The notes below the pieces were generated by a model. It did not search any database. It saw nothing but the letters and a program-made list of their open reading frames with translations, and was not told the origin of the DNA. A DNA stretch of 64,000 nucleotides, from positions 14,358 through 78,357 of the forward strand of contig JBILHQ010000002.1 in assembly GCA_044350415.1 (NCBI GenBank). Direction: 5' to 3'. This DNA comes from M3007 sp044350415 (GTDB taxonomy: Bacteria; Bacteroidota; Bacteroidia; Chitinophagales; Saprospiraceae). This document shows, piece after piece, positions 8,084 to 15,827 of the stretch (within the stretch, counting starts at the first letter, position 1; each line of letters starts with the position of its first letter). The position numbers and the translations under genes are program-made.

Positions 8084-9184
8084 TTATATTAAAATTGATT
8101 TCCAATGTTTTACATAACGGTTCACATCCAATTCCTGCTCCGCTAATGAGCGGGCATTCAATCGCATAAGTTTATATTTTTTATCATCAAGAGTGAAAAT
8201 TTTCTCAATTGCACCTGCCAGGATAATTGGTTCATTTTCGGCATGGTATCCAGCACCATAATTTTCTAATATTTCCCAGGGTGTTCCTTTTGATGCAATT
8301 ACAGGGGTGCCTTGCGCTAAGGCTTCTGCCACTACTGCTCCAAAATTTTCTGAGAAAGATGGTAGCACTAATGCATAACACGCTGCAAGTAAAATCTCTT
8401 TTGCTTCACCATCAACCCGCCCAATAAATTCAATTTTATGGCTTATTCCTAGTTTGGCAGCCAGTTTTTTCAAAACTTCATCATAGCCTATTTGGGCATA
8501 TCCAGCTATTATTAAGTGGTGCTTACTCTTTAAAAAAAATGGCGATATTGCAATTGCCTGCAAAAGATTTTCAAGTCCTTTTATTGGATGTATTCTGCCA
8601 AGAAACAACAAGTTTTGAGGTAAAACAGGCGCATTCTGTTGTTCAGGAATTTCCATTCCCACCTCTATCAACACTACCCTACAATCCCCCAATAATTTTT
8701 TGATATCATTAACTTCGGCTGCAGATGTGGCGTGGAAAACAATTCTCTTTTTGATTAACCGTATGAACAAAAGAACAAATCGCTTTCTTCTTCGCCCATA
8801 TTTTAAAGCAGATAATGACGTTTCACCTCTTGGTCCCCAAATGACATTCACACCCATTAATATAGCAATGGGAGCAAGTAAAAAAGATAAAGGGTAAAAA
8901 AAAGAAGCGAGGTAAATATTTTTTGTATTTCGTAGGGCAATTATGCATTTAAAAAAAAGAGTAAGAGGTATCGTATTTACTGAGGTTTGAACATACTGAA
9001 CCTTTCCAAAATCTGTATTTACCCATTTACCTGAGGGAAATTTATCACCAATACCTTTATCCGTAGTCAGCACAATCACATCCACTCCTTGCTGATGCAA
9101 CGCTTTTGCCAGCCAGTACATAGTAATATTGGGGCCGCCGGAATTATCGGGGTAAAATGAGCCTACACAGAAGGTAAATCTCAA
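8084..9184 (-). CDS. Glycosyltransferase family 4
   Basis: A GT-B-fold enzyme of 366 residues from the chosen start. The N-terminal SFYPDNSGGPNITMYWLAKAL segment matches GT4 enzymes of O-antigen loci, and the C-terminal half holds LFLGRIHPIKGLENLL and LPSFSENFGAVVAEALAQG with the E-x7-E donor-binding motif. There is no ATG near the conserved N-terminus. TTG at 9184 gives MRFTFCVGSF, which fits the family best; TTG at 9223 is an alternative that adds 13 residues. It is followed without gap by the GT2 gene. The composition is AT-rich compared with the flanks of the locus. Confidence 0.85.
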   Translation of the reverse strand: MRFTFCVGSFYPDNSGGPNITMYWLAKALHQQGVDVIVLTTDKGIGDKFPSGKWVNTDFGKVQYVQTSVNTIPLTLFFKCIIALRNTKNIYLASFFYPLSFLLAPIAILMGVNVIWGPRGETSLSALKYGRRRKRFVLLFIRLIKKRIVFHATSAAEVNDIKKLLGDCRVVLIEVGMEIPEQQNAPVLPQNLLFLGRIHPIKGLENLLQAIAISPFFLKSKHHLIIAGYAQIGYDEVLKKLAAKLGISHKIEFIGRVDGEAKEILLAACYALVLPSFSENFGAVVAEALAQGTPVIASKGTPWEILENYGAGYHAENEPIILAGAIEKIFTLDDKKYKLMRLNARSLAEQELDVNRYVKHWKSILI

Positions 9185-9257
9185 ATCATAACGAGAACCA
9201 CATAAAATTTTATTTCCTACCAAGTATAGTTACTCTAAAATTAATCTATAATAATTT

Positions 9258-10607
9258 TCAAAGATATTTATAGTAACCTAAGCCAATAATTAACCAAACA
9301 AATAATCCCATTCCTCCAAATGAGAAAAGAGTTGCCTCTCCAATATTTGTTAAAATACTAGCCAAGGTCATACCTACCAATTCAATGCTGTTGTGCCTCC
9401 CTATCCGAAGTATTAATATAACAAAAAAAATAATAAAGACAGCGGTGCCAATAATTCCATTCTCTTCAAGTATTGCTGTGAGAATATTCCCCTTTTCAAC
9501 TGGAGCCTGAATTGGTAAGCCAAAAAACGGATCAGTTTTTACTATAAGTTCTTTAGGTATACTTGACAATTGGAACCCAATGCCAAGTAATGGATTTTCA
9601 GAAATATTTTTCAGTTGAGTTAAAATTAAAAACCCTCTTGATGCTTCAAACGATTCAGATACATCTAATTTCTGATCACGCTTTAAAACAAATGATCTCA
9701 CTCCTTCTTTAATTGTAGAAAGCTGACTCAGTATCAAAAGAAGTAAAACCAGGCCATAAATAAAAAATTTCAAACTAAATATTCTACGAAGGAATCTTCC
9801 GATAAATCCCTTTATTAGTAATGCCAAAAAAACAGATAAAATTACTGTAATAAAACTTGTTCGTGATCCTGAAGCAAATACAAAACCTAGTGATAGTGCC
9901 ATGATCCCTCCCCAAAAATATTTACTATTATTAAAAAGGAAATGACAAATTGCATAGGATGCAAACGGGGCAATAAAAATACCAAATGCTTGCGGCTGAT
10001 TGGATAAGCCTTGGAAGCCCGAACCATTCCTAAAATATCCGATGGAAGGAACTAAAAATGTAGGAACAGACAAAATTAAAAAGGTTAAATATAAAGTAAA
10101 AAACCACTTCAGCCAATAAATTTTTGTTTTTTTAGCCGTTTGAAAGCAAGAAATAATTCCGGATGCACCAACGAATAATAAAAGTAATTTAAATAAAGAA
10201 ACTGATAAATAATAACTCGAGAACAGATTAATAATAACGAGTACACCAATTAGAAAGAACAATGGTCCTAAAGTATAAAAAGTTTTTTGTTGCTTATAAA
10301 GATACCAAAGCCCAACTCCGAAACATAAAAATGGCAAAAGGGTCCGTAATAAGACGCCGCCGCCAACCACAAGGTCTCCGAAGGCAGGATTAATAAAAAA
10401 AATCACAAAACTTACGGTTAATGATTGAATACAGTTTACCGGCCCCAAAAGAGCGTAAATCAACAACAGGCCAAATAATAAGGTTGCCCATGTATTTCCC
10501 AAAACCAAAAGACTCCCAATAAGAACAGAGAATAACAATGCGATCTTAAAAGAAAACAAGCTATAATTAATCCCAGGGAGCGGTAGTATTGCAGGTGTAG
10601 CCTTCAT
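9258..10607 (-). CDS. O-antigen ligase/polymerase-like membrane protein (Wzy/WaaL family)
   Basis: 449 residues with about 10-12 hydrophobic segments and a central periplasmic-type loop (residues about 325-375). ASGSRTSFITVILSVFLALL and LKNISENPLLGIGFQ match the O-antigen ligase/polymerase (PF04932) core, where an Arg after the SGSR motif and the large loop are characteristic. In a locus with a flippase and a Wzz-like protein it most likely polymerises repeat units (Wzy). Family tools often cannot separate Wzy from WaaL, so ligase remains possible. Its first 41 nt overlap the end of the upstream GT4. Confidence 0.82.
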   Translation of the reverse strand: MKATPAILPLPGINYSLFSFKIALLFSVLIGSLLVLGNTWATLLFGLLLIYALLGPVNCIQSLTVSFVIFFINPAFGDLVVGGGVLLRTLLPFLCFGVGLWYLYKQQKTFYTLGPLFFLIGVLVIINLFSSYYLSVSLFKLLLLFVGASGIISCFQTAKKTKIYWLKWFFTLYLTFLILSVPTFLVPSIGYFRNGSGFQGLSNQPQAFGIFIAPFASYAICHFLFNNSKYFWGGIMALSLGFVFASGSRTSFITVILSVFLALLIKGFIGRFLRRIFSLKFFIYGLVLLLLILSQLSTIKEGVRSFVLKRDQKLDVSESFEASRGFLILTQLKNISENPLLGIGFQLSSIPKELIVKTDPFFGLPIQAPVEKGNILTAILEENGIIGTAVFIIFFVILILRIGRHNSIELVGMTLASILTNIGEATLFSFGGMGLFVWLIIGLGYYKYL

Positions 10608-11697
10608 CAGTTTTGATTTCGTCCAGTCTTTCTAAAAAATATTCTGCAGCAACATGGGGAGAGATTGATTTTTGAGCCCAGTCAACAATAGTTTGTCGTT
10701 GTACTACTCCAATTTTACCTTGTTCAATCCTTTTTTTCAAAGCCTTGTAAAGGGAATATTCGCTATCATCTATCACCTCTCCATTTTGCGGCTTATCTAA
10801 TAATAAGGAAGACGCTCCACAATTAGAAGTACAAACAACCGGAACTCCCTGAGTAAGTGCTTCGTTTACTACAGCTCCCCAGCCATCAAACCTTGATGGC
10901 AAAACTAATAAATCAGATTCGGCAATAGTTGCTCTTGAAACCTCATTAGATTGAAACCCATAAAAAAATACCTTTCCTGTCAGCTTTAATTTGGATATTA
11001 ACTTAAGTACCTTATTTCTCTGATCACCGTCTCCAATGATATGAAGGCGAAACTTATAATATTTATTTAACCGCGCTAAACTCCTTATTAAGATATCAAC
11101 GCCTTTTCGTTGAATTACTGACCCAATAAAAATTATATCAAAAAAAGTTTCACTTTTTTCATACAAAGGAATAACGAAATTCGAATTATTTAGGCTGTTT
11201 ACTGTATATAAAAAAGGGATTACTCTTTGGGGGGCAAATCCAACTGACTTATACCAATTACAGGCATCCTCTCCAAAAGTAAAAACAAATTGACTTACAC
11301 TCGCGTACTTGCCTTCATATCGGAAATAAAACAACCTTCTTAATCGTCCTTTTATCCCCCACAATATTGGTCGCTCCATTAAAAAGCCGCCAAATATCCG
11401 TCCGTCCAGTAAATATTGAAGTACTATTTTGTATGCCGGGAAACCTTTAAATCCACTAATGATGTGTATTGACGCTGGATCGTCTAAAATATCTTTAACA
11501 ACTTTCTTACCTGGAGCAACAAGGATCTCTATATTTTCGTACTCATCATAAAAATTCCACCCCATGGATTCCCGAACTCCATCACTTAAGTTATTTACAA
11601 CCAAAACTACTTGATAGTCACTCCTGATTTCTCGAATCTCAGTCATGAAAAAAATCAAATGTGCACTGGGGATACTTTGCCAGAAAACCAGTTTCAT
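10567..11697 (-). CDS. Glycosyltransferase family 4
   Basis: 376 residues. The C-terminal GT4 half is clear: IIFIGSVIQRKGVDILIRSL (about 190-210), LHIIGDGDQ, VFFYGFQ, and LLVLPSRFDGWGAVVNEALT with the E-x7-E-like donor motif. The N-terminus (MKLVFWQSIPSAHLIFFMTE) is unusual but keeps a Rossmann-type start. It overlaps the GT2 start upstream by 4 nt and the polymerase downstream by 41 nt, which indicates a tight operon. The specificity is unknown. Confidence 0.85.
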   Translation of the reverse strand: MKLVFWQSIPSAHLIFFMTEIREIRSDYQVVLVVNNLSDGVRESMGWNFYDEYENIEILVAPGKKVVKDILDDPASIHIISGFKGFPAYKIVLQYLLDGRIFGGFLMERPILWGIKGRLRRLFYFRYEGKYASVSQFVFTFGEDACNWYKSVGFAPQRVIPFLYTVNSLNNSNFVIPLYEKSETFFDIIFIGSVIQRKGVDILIRSLARLNKYYKFRLHIIGDGDQRNKVLKLISKLKLTGKVFFYGFQSNEVSRATIAESDLLVLPSRFDGWGAVVNEALTQGVPVVCTSNCGASSLLLDKPQNGEVIDDSEYSLYKALKKRIEQGKIGVVQRQTIVDWAQKSISPHVAAEYFLERLDEIKTDEGYTCNTTAPWD

Positions 11698-12611
11698 ACC
11701 TCTAATCGAAAAACTTTTTTGATGGTAAATAGCAAGCCTCCTCTTTTAAAATACCAAAATAATCGTCGAAATCTATATATAAATCTTATCAATTTCCCTT
11801 TAACTAAATATTTGTATTTTAGCGCGTTAATGTCACTAATGCATTTATGCTCCAAAAGGACGATGTTGTCGAAGCCAGTAGTCTTCTGGTCTTCATGCCT
11901 CCTGAAACATCCAAGGGCAATACTATCAACCCTTAAAAAAGTAGATTGGCCCTCATTAATACCAAAACGAAGTATCATATCGTAATCCATCGTTCGATGT
12001 AAATTTTCATTGAATTCACCAAAATTAGAGTGTACGCCCCGTTTCCAAAACATCGACTGCGCATTCAAATGAAACCCCTCATATATAAATTGAGTTAGCG
12101 AAAAATCAAATACATACTCATAACTGATAAGATCGCTGTTTTTGTCAATAATCAAATAATCGCCAAACACTACAGATTTGGTTGGGTTTTTATAGAAGGC
12201 ATTCATCGCATTAAAAAGTGAATATTTTGTATATAAATCATCCGAATTTAGCCACCCCAATATTTTCCCTGTTGTTTTTGAAAAGCCTTTGTTCAAAGCA
12301 TGGCTTTGTCCATTATCCTTTTCTGAAACCCAATAATGAATCCACTTTTCATATTTTTTTATTATTGAAATTGTACCGTCCGTACTTCCACCATCTATAA
12401 GTATGATTTCTAAATTAGGATAATTTTGCAGTAAAATAGACCTAATAGTTTCTTCAATAAATTGAACTTGATTATATGATGGTACTACGATTGAAACCTT
12501 TTCGCATTCATGATTTGTATATAAACCGGGATCTATCTCTTCATCCCAAGGCCATCCTATTTTTCCATTACTACCTGGCAAGTATTTTAACAAACCGAAT
12601 TCTCTATTCAT
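11694..12611 (-). CDS. Glycosyltransferase family 2
   Basis: 305 residues. VSIVVPSYNQVQFIEETIRS at about residues 37-56, EIILIDGGSTDGT and GWLNSDDLY (DXD-type motif) define a GT-A GT2 enzyme. C-terminal basic/aromatic helices (FIYRFRRLFWYFKRGG) may contact the membrane. An unusual 35-residue N-terminal extension (GLLKYLPGSNGKIGWPWDEE) is shared by a subgroup of WcaA-like GT2 enzymes. It overlaps the FkbM gene by 8 nt upstream and the GT4 by 4 nt downstream. Confidence 0.86.
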   Translation of the reverse strand: MNREFGLLKYLPGSNGKIGWPWDEEIDPGLYTNHECEKVSIVVPSYNQVQFIEETIRSILLQNYPNLEIILIDGGSTDGTISIIKKYEKWIHYWVSEKDNGQSHALNKGFSKTTGKILGWLNSDDLYTKYSLFNAMNAFYKNPTKSVVFGDYLIIDKNSDLISYEYVFDFSLTQFIYEGFHLNAQSMFWKRGVHSNFGEFNENLHRTMDYDMILRFGINEGQSTFLRVDSIALGCFRRHEDQKTTGFDNIVLLEHKCISDINALKYKYLVKGKLIRFIYRFRRLFWYFKRGGLLFTIKKVFRLEV

Positions 12612-13419
12612 AATTTTTTTTTATGTATGTACCATACCATGTCTCCTGATCTATTTGGACTAGGTGATAACCTAATTTAATTAAATATTCAAGAACATCA
12701 ATGACCGAGTGCCCAAAACGGTTAGTATATGGCTCGAGACACTCAAATATTAAATCGGGTCGATTCTTTTTTAAAAAATTAGATGCACCACTAAAAAATA
12801 GCAATTCCGCTCCCTCAATATCAATTTTTATAAATTTAACATTTTTAATATTATACATTTCGGCGATTAAATCAAATGGGAGAGATTCTACTTTTTCTGA
12901 ATTAATTGTTTCTGTATTAGAGGAAATCAGAAGTGCATCATTATATTTTTCTCCGGGAGAGGTCATATATAGAATCCCTTTTTTATTCGATACGGCATAA
13001 TTAATTGGAATAACATTTTCAACATTATTCAATTTAATATTTTCAATCAGTAATTCTAAATTCCGGTTTGAAGCTTCAATTGAATATACTTTCCCGTTTT
13101 CACCTACTAATCTACTCATGAAAAGTGTCAGGATTCCAACATTAGCTCCAATATCAACAACGTGATCTCCAGTGCTAACTGCACTTTCAATTTTTGAAAA
13201 AACTTTATACTCAAAACTTCTTTTAAAGGGTTTAAACCAAGAGTTACAAAATACCAGTTTAGTAACAAACCCGGATCTCAAAACATTAAATTTATATCCT
13301 GGAAATGGAAAAATGGAAATACTTCGCACACCTACCATATTCATGGCCCCCCAAATGAATTCCCGAAAATATATAGTTATTATTTTATAAATTTCAAATA
13401 ACGCAAAAAGTAACCTCAT
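12604..13419 (-). CDS. FkbM family methyltransferase
   Basis: 271 residues. GDHVVDIGANVGILTLFMSR (SAM motif I), YSIEASNRN, and KIDIEGAELLFFSGA (motif with the conserved D/E pair) match FkbM-type SAM methyltransferases, which often O-methylate sugars in bacterial glycans. The N-terminal 70 residues form a hydrophobic/aromatic lead (FALFEIYKIITIYFREFIWG). It overlaps the flippase by 1 nt and the GT2 by 8 nt. The sequence is strongly AT-rich, like the rest of the locus core. Confidence 0.87.
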   Translation of the reverse strand: MRLLFALFEIYKIITIYFREFIWGAMNMVGVRSISIFPFPGYKFNVLRSGFVTKLVFCNSWFKPFKRSFEYKVFSKIESAVSTGDHVVDIGANVGILTLFMSRLVGENGKVYSIEASNRNLELLIENIKLNNVENVIPINYAVSNKKGILYMTSPGEKYNDALLISSNTETINSEKVESLPFDLIAEMYNIKNVKFIKIDIEGAELLFFSGASNFLKKNRPDLIFECLEPYTNRFGHSVIDVLEYLIKLGYHLVQIDQETWYGTYIKKNYE

Positions 13420-14735
13420 TATATATGTTTATTTTTTTTAATTAATATTATTGATGGCAAGCAGAAAAGTACCAACATAGAAAAAGTCTCGGAGTAAATC
13501 AAGCCAATTTTTCCAAAATAACAACAAGAAAAATATTTTAGGATCAGTGTAACCCCAACGGCTAATGGATAAATTTTCGCAAGAAATTTGACATAAAAAT
13601 TAGTTAACATCATGTACGAAACAAATGCATTTATTTGCAAATAAAACATATAAAAAACCACAGAATACATTGAGTCCTTAAAAAAAGAAAGATCCACTCC
13701 AATCCAGATATTTAATAACTTTTGCCCCAAAAATACGTATAAAAAGGCGATCATAACCGTAAATAATAATATTACAAATAGTACTTTTTGGTAAACATTT
13801 TTAACCCACACGCTATCACCTTTAGCAAAGGCGTCATTAATTGACGGCAATATTGCTGGTAATACAAGGATAATAGGAGTAGTTAAAAGCGTCGCAAATC
13901 TTAGAACAATTGAAAAATCCCCCACTTCATTTGCTCCCATTTGGTTAGCAATAATAAGATTATTACTTGAAGCTAATGCAGATGAAGCAATTTGTGAAAC
14001 TACAAATATAATACCAGTGCTCAATACAACTTTGCATATTTTCCATTCGAAGTTTGATACTTTAGGAAAATAAGAAGGGATAATAAACCAAAAATTATAA
14101 AGGAAACTAACGATCAAAACTAATTGAGGAATTCCATACTGCGAAAAAACAAGCCAAGGTAAACTCAGTTTAAAATTTGTAGCAAAAAGTAATCCAAATA
14201 GCCCGGAAACAGTTCCAATTGCACTCCAGATTTGCATCTTATGGCCTTCCTGCAATCCAATCTGGATCCTTTGAATAATTGTAAATGGTATCCCAACTAC
14301 AAAACAAACGAAGAATGTTACAACACCTTCTTTTACTTCATTCCAACCTAAAACATCAAAATAATGTTCATATAAATATATTCCACTAAAAAATAAGAAT
14401 CCTAATAGGCTAGAAAGGAATACCAAAATTGTCCAGGTAGTAGAAACATAATTTCTTGTTACTGCATCTTTCTCTTCGGCTACTAAAGTTGGCAACTTAT
14501 TTTGCAGGCCAAAACCAACGCCCAAGTCAGCAAAACTTAGTAGGCTCATAACTGAAACTATTGTAGTCAGTACGCCAAAATCACTTTTCGATAAGTAACC
14601 ATAAGTTAGTGGGAGTGAAATAAGCATGCTAATCATCGATATACCTTTCACAAAAAATGTAGAAAGGATATAATACATGAACTGCTTATTCCTGTACGAT
14701 GTTTGCCTGAGAAGTTGCTGCAAATATGCTATCAA
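13419..14735 (-). CDS. Oligosaccharide flippase (Wzx, MOP superfamily)
   Basis: 438 residues with about 12 predicted membrane segments. The start region TFFVKGISMISMLISLPLTY followed by LSKSDFGVLTTIVS is the classic first-helix pair of Wzx/RfbX flippases, which move undecaprenyl-linked repeat units across the inner membrane. The start appears to be TTG at 14735, embedded in a TTGA overlap with the stop of the Wzz-like gene; the first internal ATG is 19 codons later and would still leave TM1. It is the partner of the Wzy-like gene at 9258. Confidence 0.88.
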   Translation of the reverse strand: MIAYLQQLLRQTSYRNKQFMYYILSTFFVKGISMISMLISLPLTYGYLSKSDFGVLTTIVSVMSLLSFADLGVGFGLQNKLPTLVAEEKDAVTRNYVSTTWTILVFLSSLLGFLFFSGIYLYEHYFDVLGWNEVKEGVVTFFVCFVVGIPFTIIQRIQIGLQEGHKMQIWSAIGTVSGLFGLLFATNFKLSLPWLVFSQYGIPQLVLIVSFLYNFWFIIPSYFPKVSNFEWKICKVVLSTGIIFVVSQIASSALASSNNLIIANQMGANEVGDFSIVLRFATLLTTPIILVLPAILPSINDAFAKGDSVWVKNVYQKVLFVILLFTVMIAFLYVFLGQKLLNIWIGVDLSFFKDSMYSVVFYMFYLQINAFVSYMMLTNFYVKFLAKIYPLAVGVTLILKYFSCCYFGKIGLIYSETFSMLVLFCLPSIILIKKNKHI

Positions 14736-15823
14736 AACGAGTCAACAATGGCTTTTCGGGTAATAATAACAACAGATCCCAATAATATACCCAAGCACAG
14801 TCCCATCAATAAAGCTGTTTTTTTACTTGGAGGAATTCCTTTAATTGGCGCACCAGGCATATCAATCGGCTGAATATATGGCGTTTTAGACTTCAAGGCA
14901 AAGTCAGCCAGTTCCTGGTTCTTTATCGCCTCTCCGTACATAATCATAAGTATTTGTTTATCCCTGGTAAATCGCTGTCTCGGCACTTGGTCAACGCCCA
15001 AAAGCAGGCTTTTATTTTTATCCTCAAAAAGAGCAGACTGGTATTCCGTGCCAGCCATTAATGCGCGAATGGAATCAACTTTTTGACGAATAATATTAAA
15101 GGTTTCCTTATTTTTTTCAATCGTTTTTTCTACGTAAAAGTTACTTAGTTTATAAAAAAGGGTTTCCAGAAAAGTAATCGAAAGTTCCTCCGATTGGCCA
15201 TCCATACTTAAAGTCATAATACCTGTATCCTCATTCAATCCTGTCGAAAAAACTGACTTATTATCTTTCGAACCAACAAGTAAACCGTATAAGCTTTTTA
15301 ATGCGGTTAACTCTTTTCTGTCAAACCGTTCAAAACTATCTTTGGTAAATAAAAAATCTTTAAGCAGTGGTGCTTCCCCGTTAGTACTTTTGGACCATTT
15401 CTTTTCCTGTACTTTATGAATTTTTATAAAATGATTTGCTAAATAATCATTTTGCCCTTCGATAACCACCTTGGTTAGTAATGCTTCTCTTAAAATCCTT
15501 TCAGACTTCGCCAGGTACAAAATACGTTCGTAGTTATTCTCTCCGGGCGCACCGAGTCCAAATGAGCCCAGCAATCCGGAGATAGAGGAAAGTCCGCCCC
15601 CTTCCTCTTCATTCACCATAAAGGTCAAGCTCGCAGGATATTTAACAGGCGTATTATAATAAACATACCCCTGCCATACTAAAAACGGCACACCAATCAA
15701 CACCACCAATTTCCAACTGCGTTTGATTTCTGCGGCGTAGTCACTGATTTTTCCGATCAGGTCCTTGAGCGTCATCTCCTCCTCCTCCAACCGCACCATT
15801 TGTTGATTACTATTCTCCAACAT
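14732..15823 (-). CDS. Wzz/polysaccharide co-polymerase-like chain-length protein
   Basis: 363 residues. A cytoplasmic N-terminus with EEEEMTLKDLIGKI precedes TM1 (about 38-58), then a long periplasmic helical domain, then PPSKKTALLMGLCLGILLGS forming TM2 (about 335-355). This is the Wzz (PF02706) layout. It lacks the C-terminal tyrosine-kinase domain of Wzc proteins. It probably controls glycan chain length together with the polymerase and links to the SLBB export protein encoded 4 nt upstream. GGGLSSISGLLGSFGLG is a Gly/Ser-rich loop after the first strand, common in Bacteroidota homologues. Confidence 0.87.
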   Translation of the reverse strand: MLENSNQQMVRLEEEEMTLKDLIGKISDYAAEIKRSWKLVVLIGVPFLVWQGYVYYNTPVKYPASLTFMVNEEEGGGLSSISGLLGSFGLGAPGENNYERILYLAKSERILREALLTKVVIEGQNDYLANHFIKIHKVQEKKWSKSTNGEAPLLKDFLFTKDSFERFDRKELTALKSLYGLLVGSKDNKSVFSTGLNEDTGIMTLSMDGQSEELSITFLETLFYKLSNFYVEKTIEKNKETFNIIRQKVDSIRALMAGTEYQSALFEDKNKSLLLGVDQVPRQRFTRDKQILMIMYGEAIKNQELADFALKSKTPYIQPIDMPGAPIKGIPPSKKTALLMGLCLGILLGSVVIITRKAIVDSF

Positions 15824-15827
15824 GATA

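Noticed and set aside
14735..14735. Frameshift between the Wzz-like and flippase genes
   Set aside because: The 4-nt TTGA overlap is normal translational coupling and both proteins are full length.
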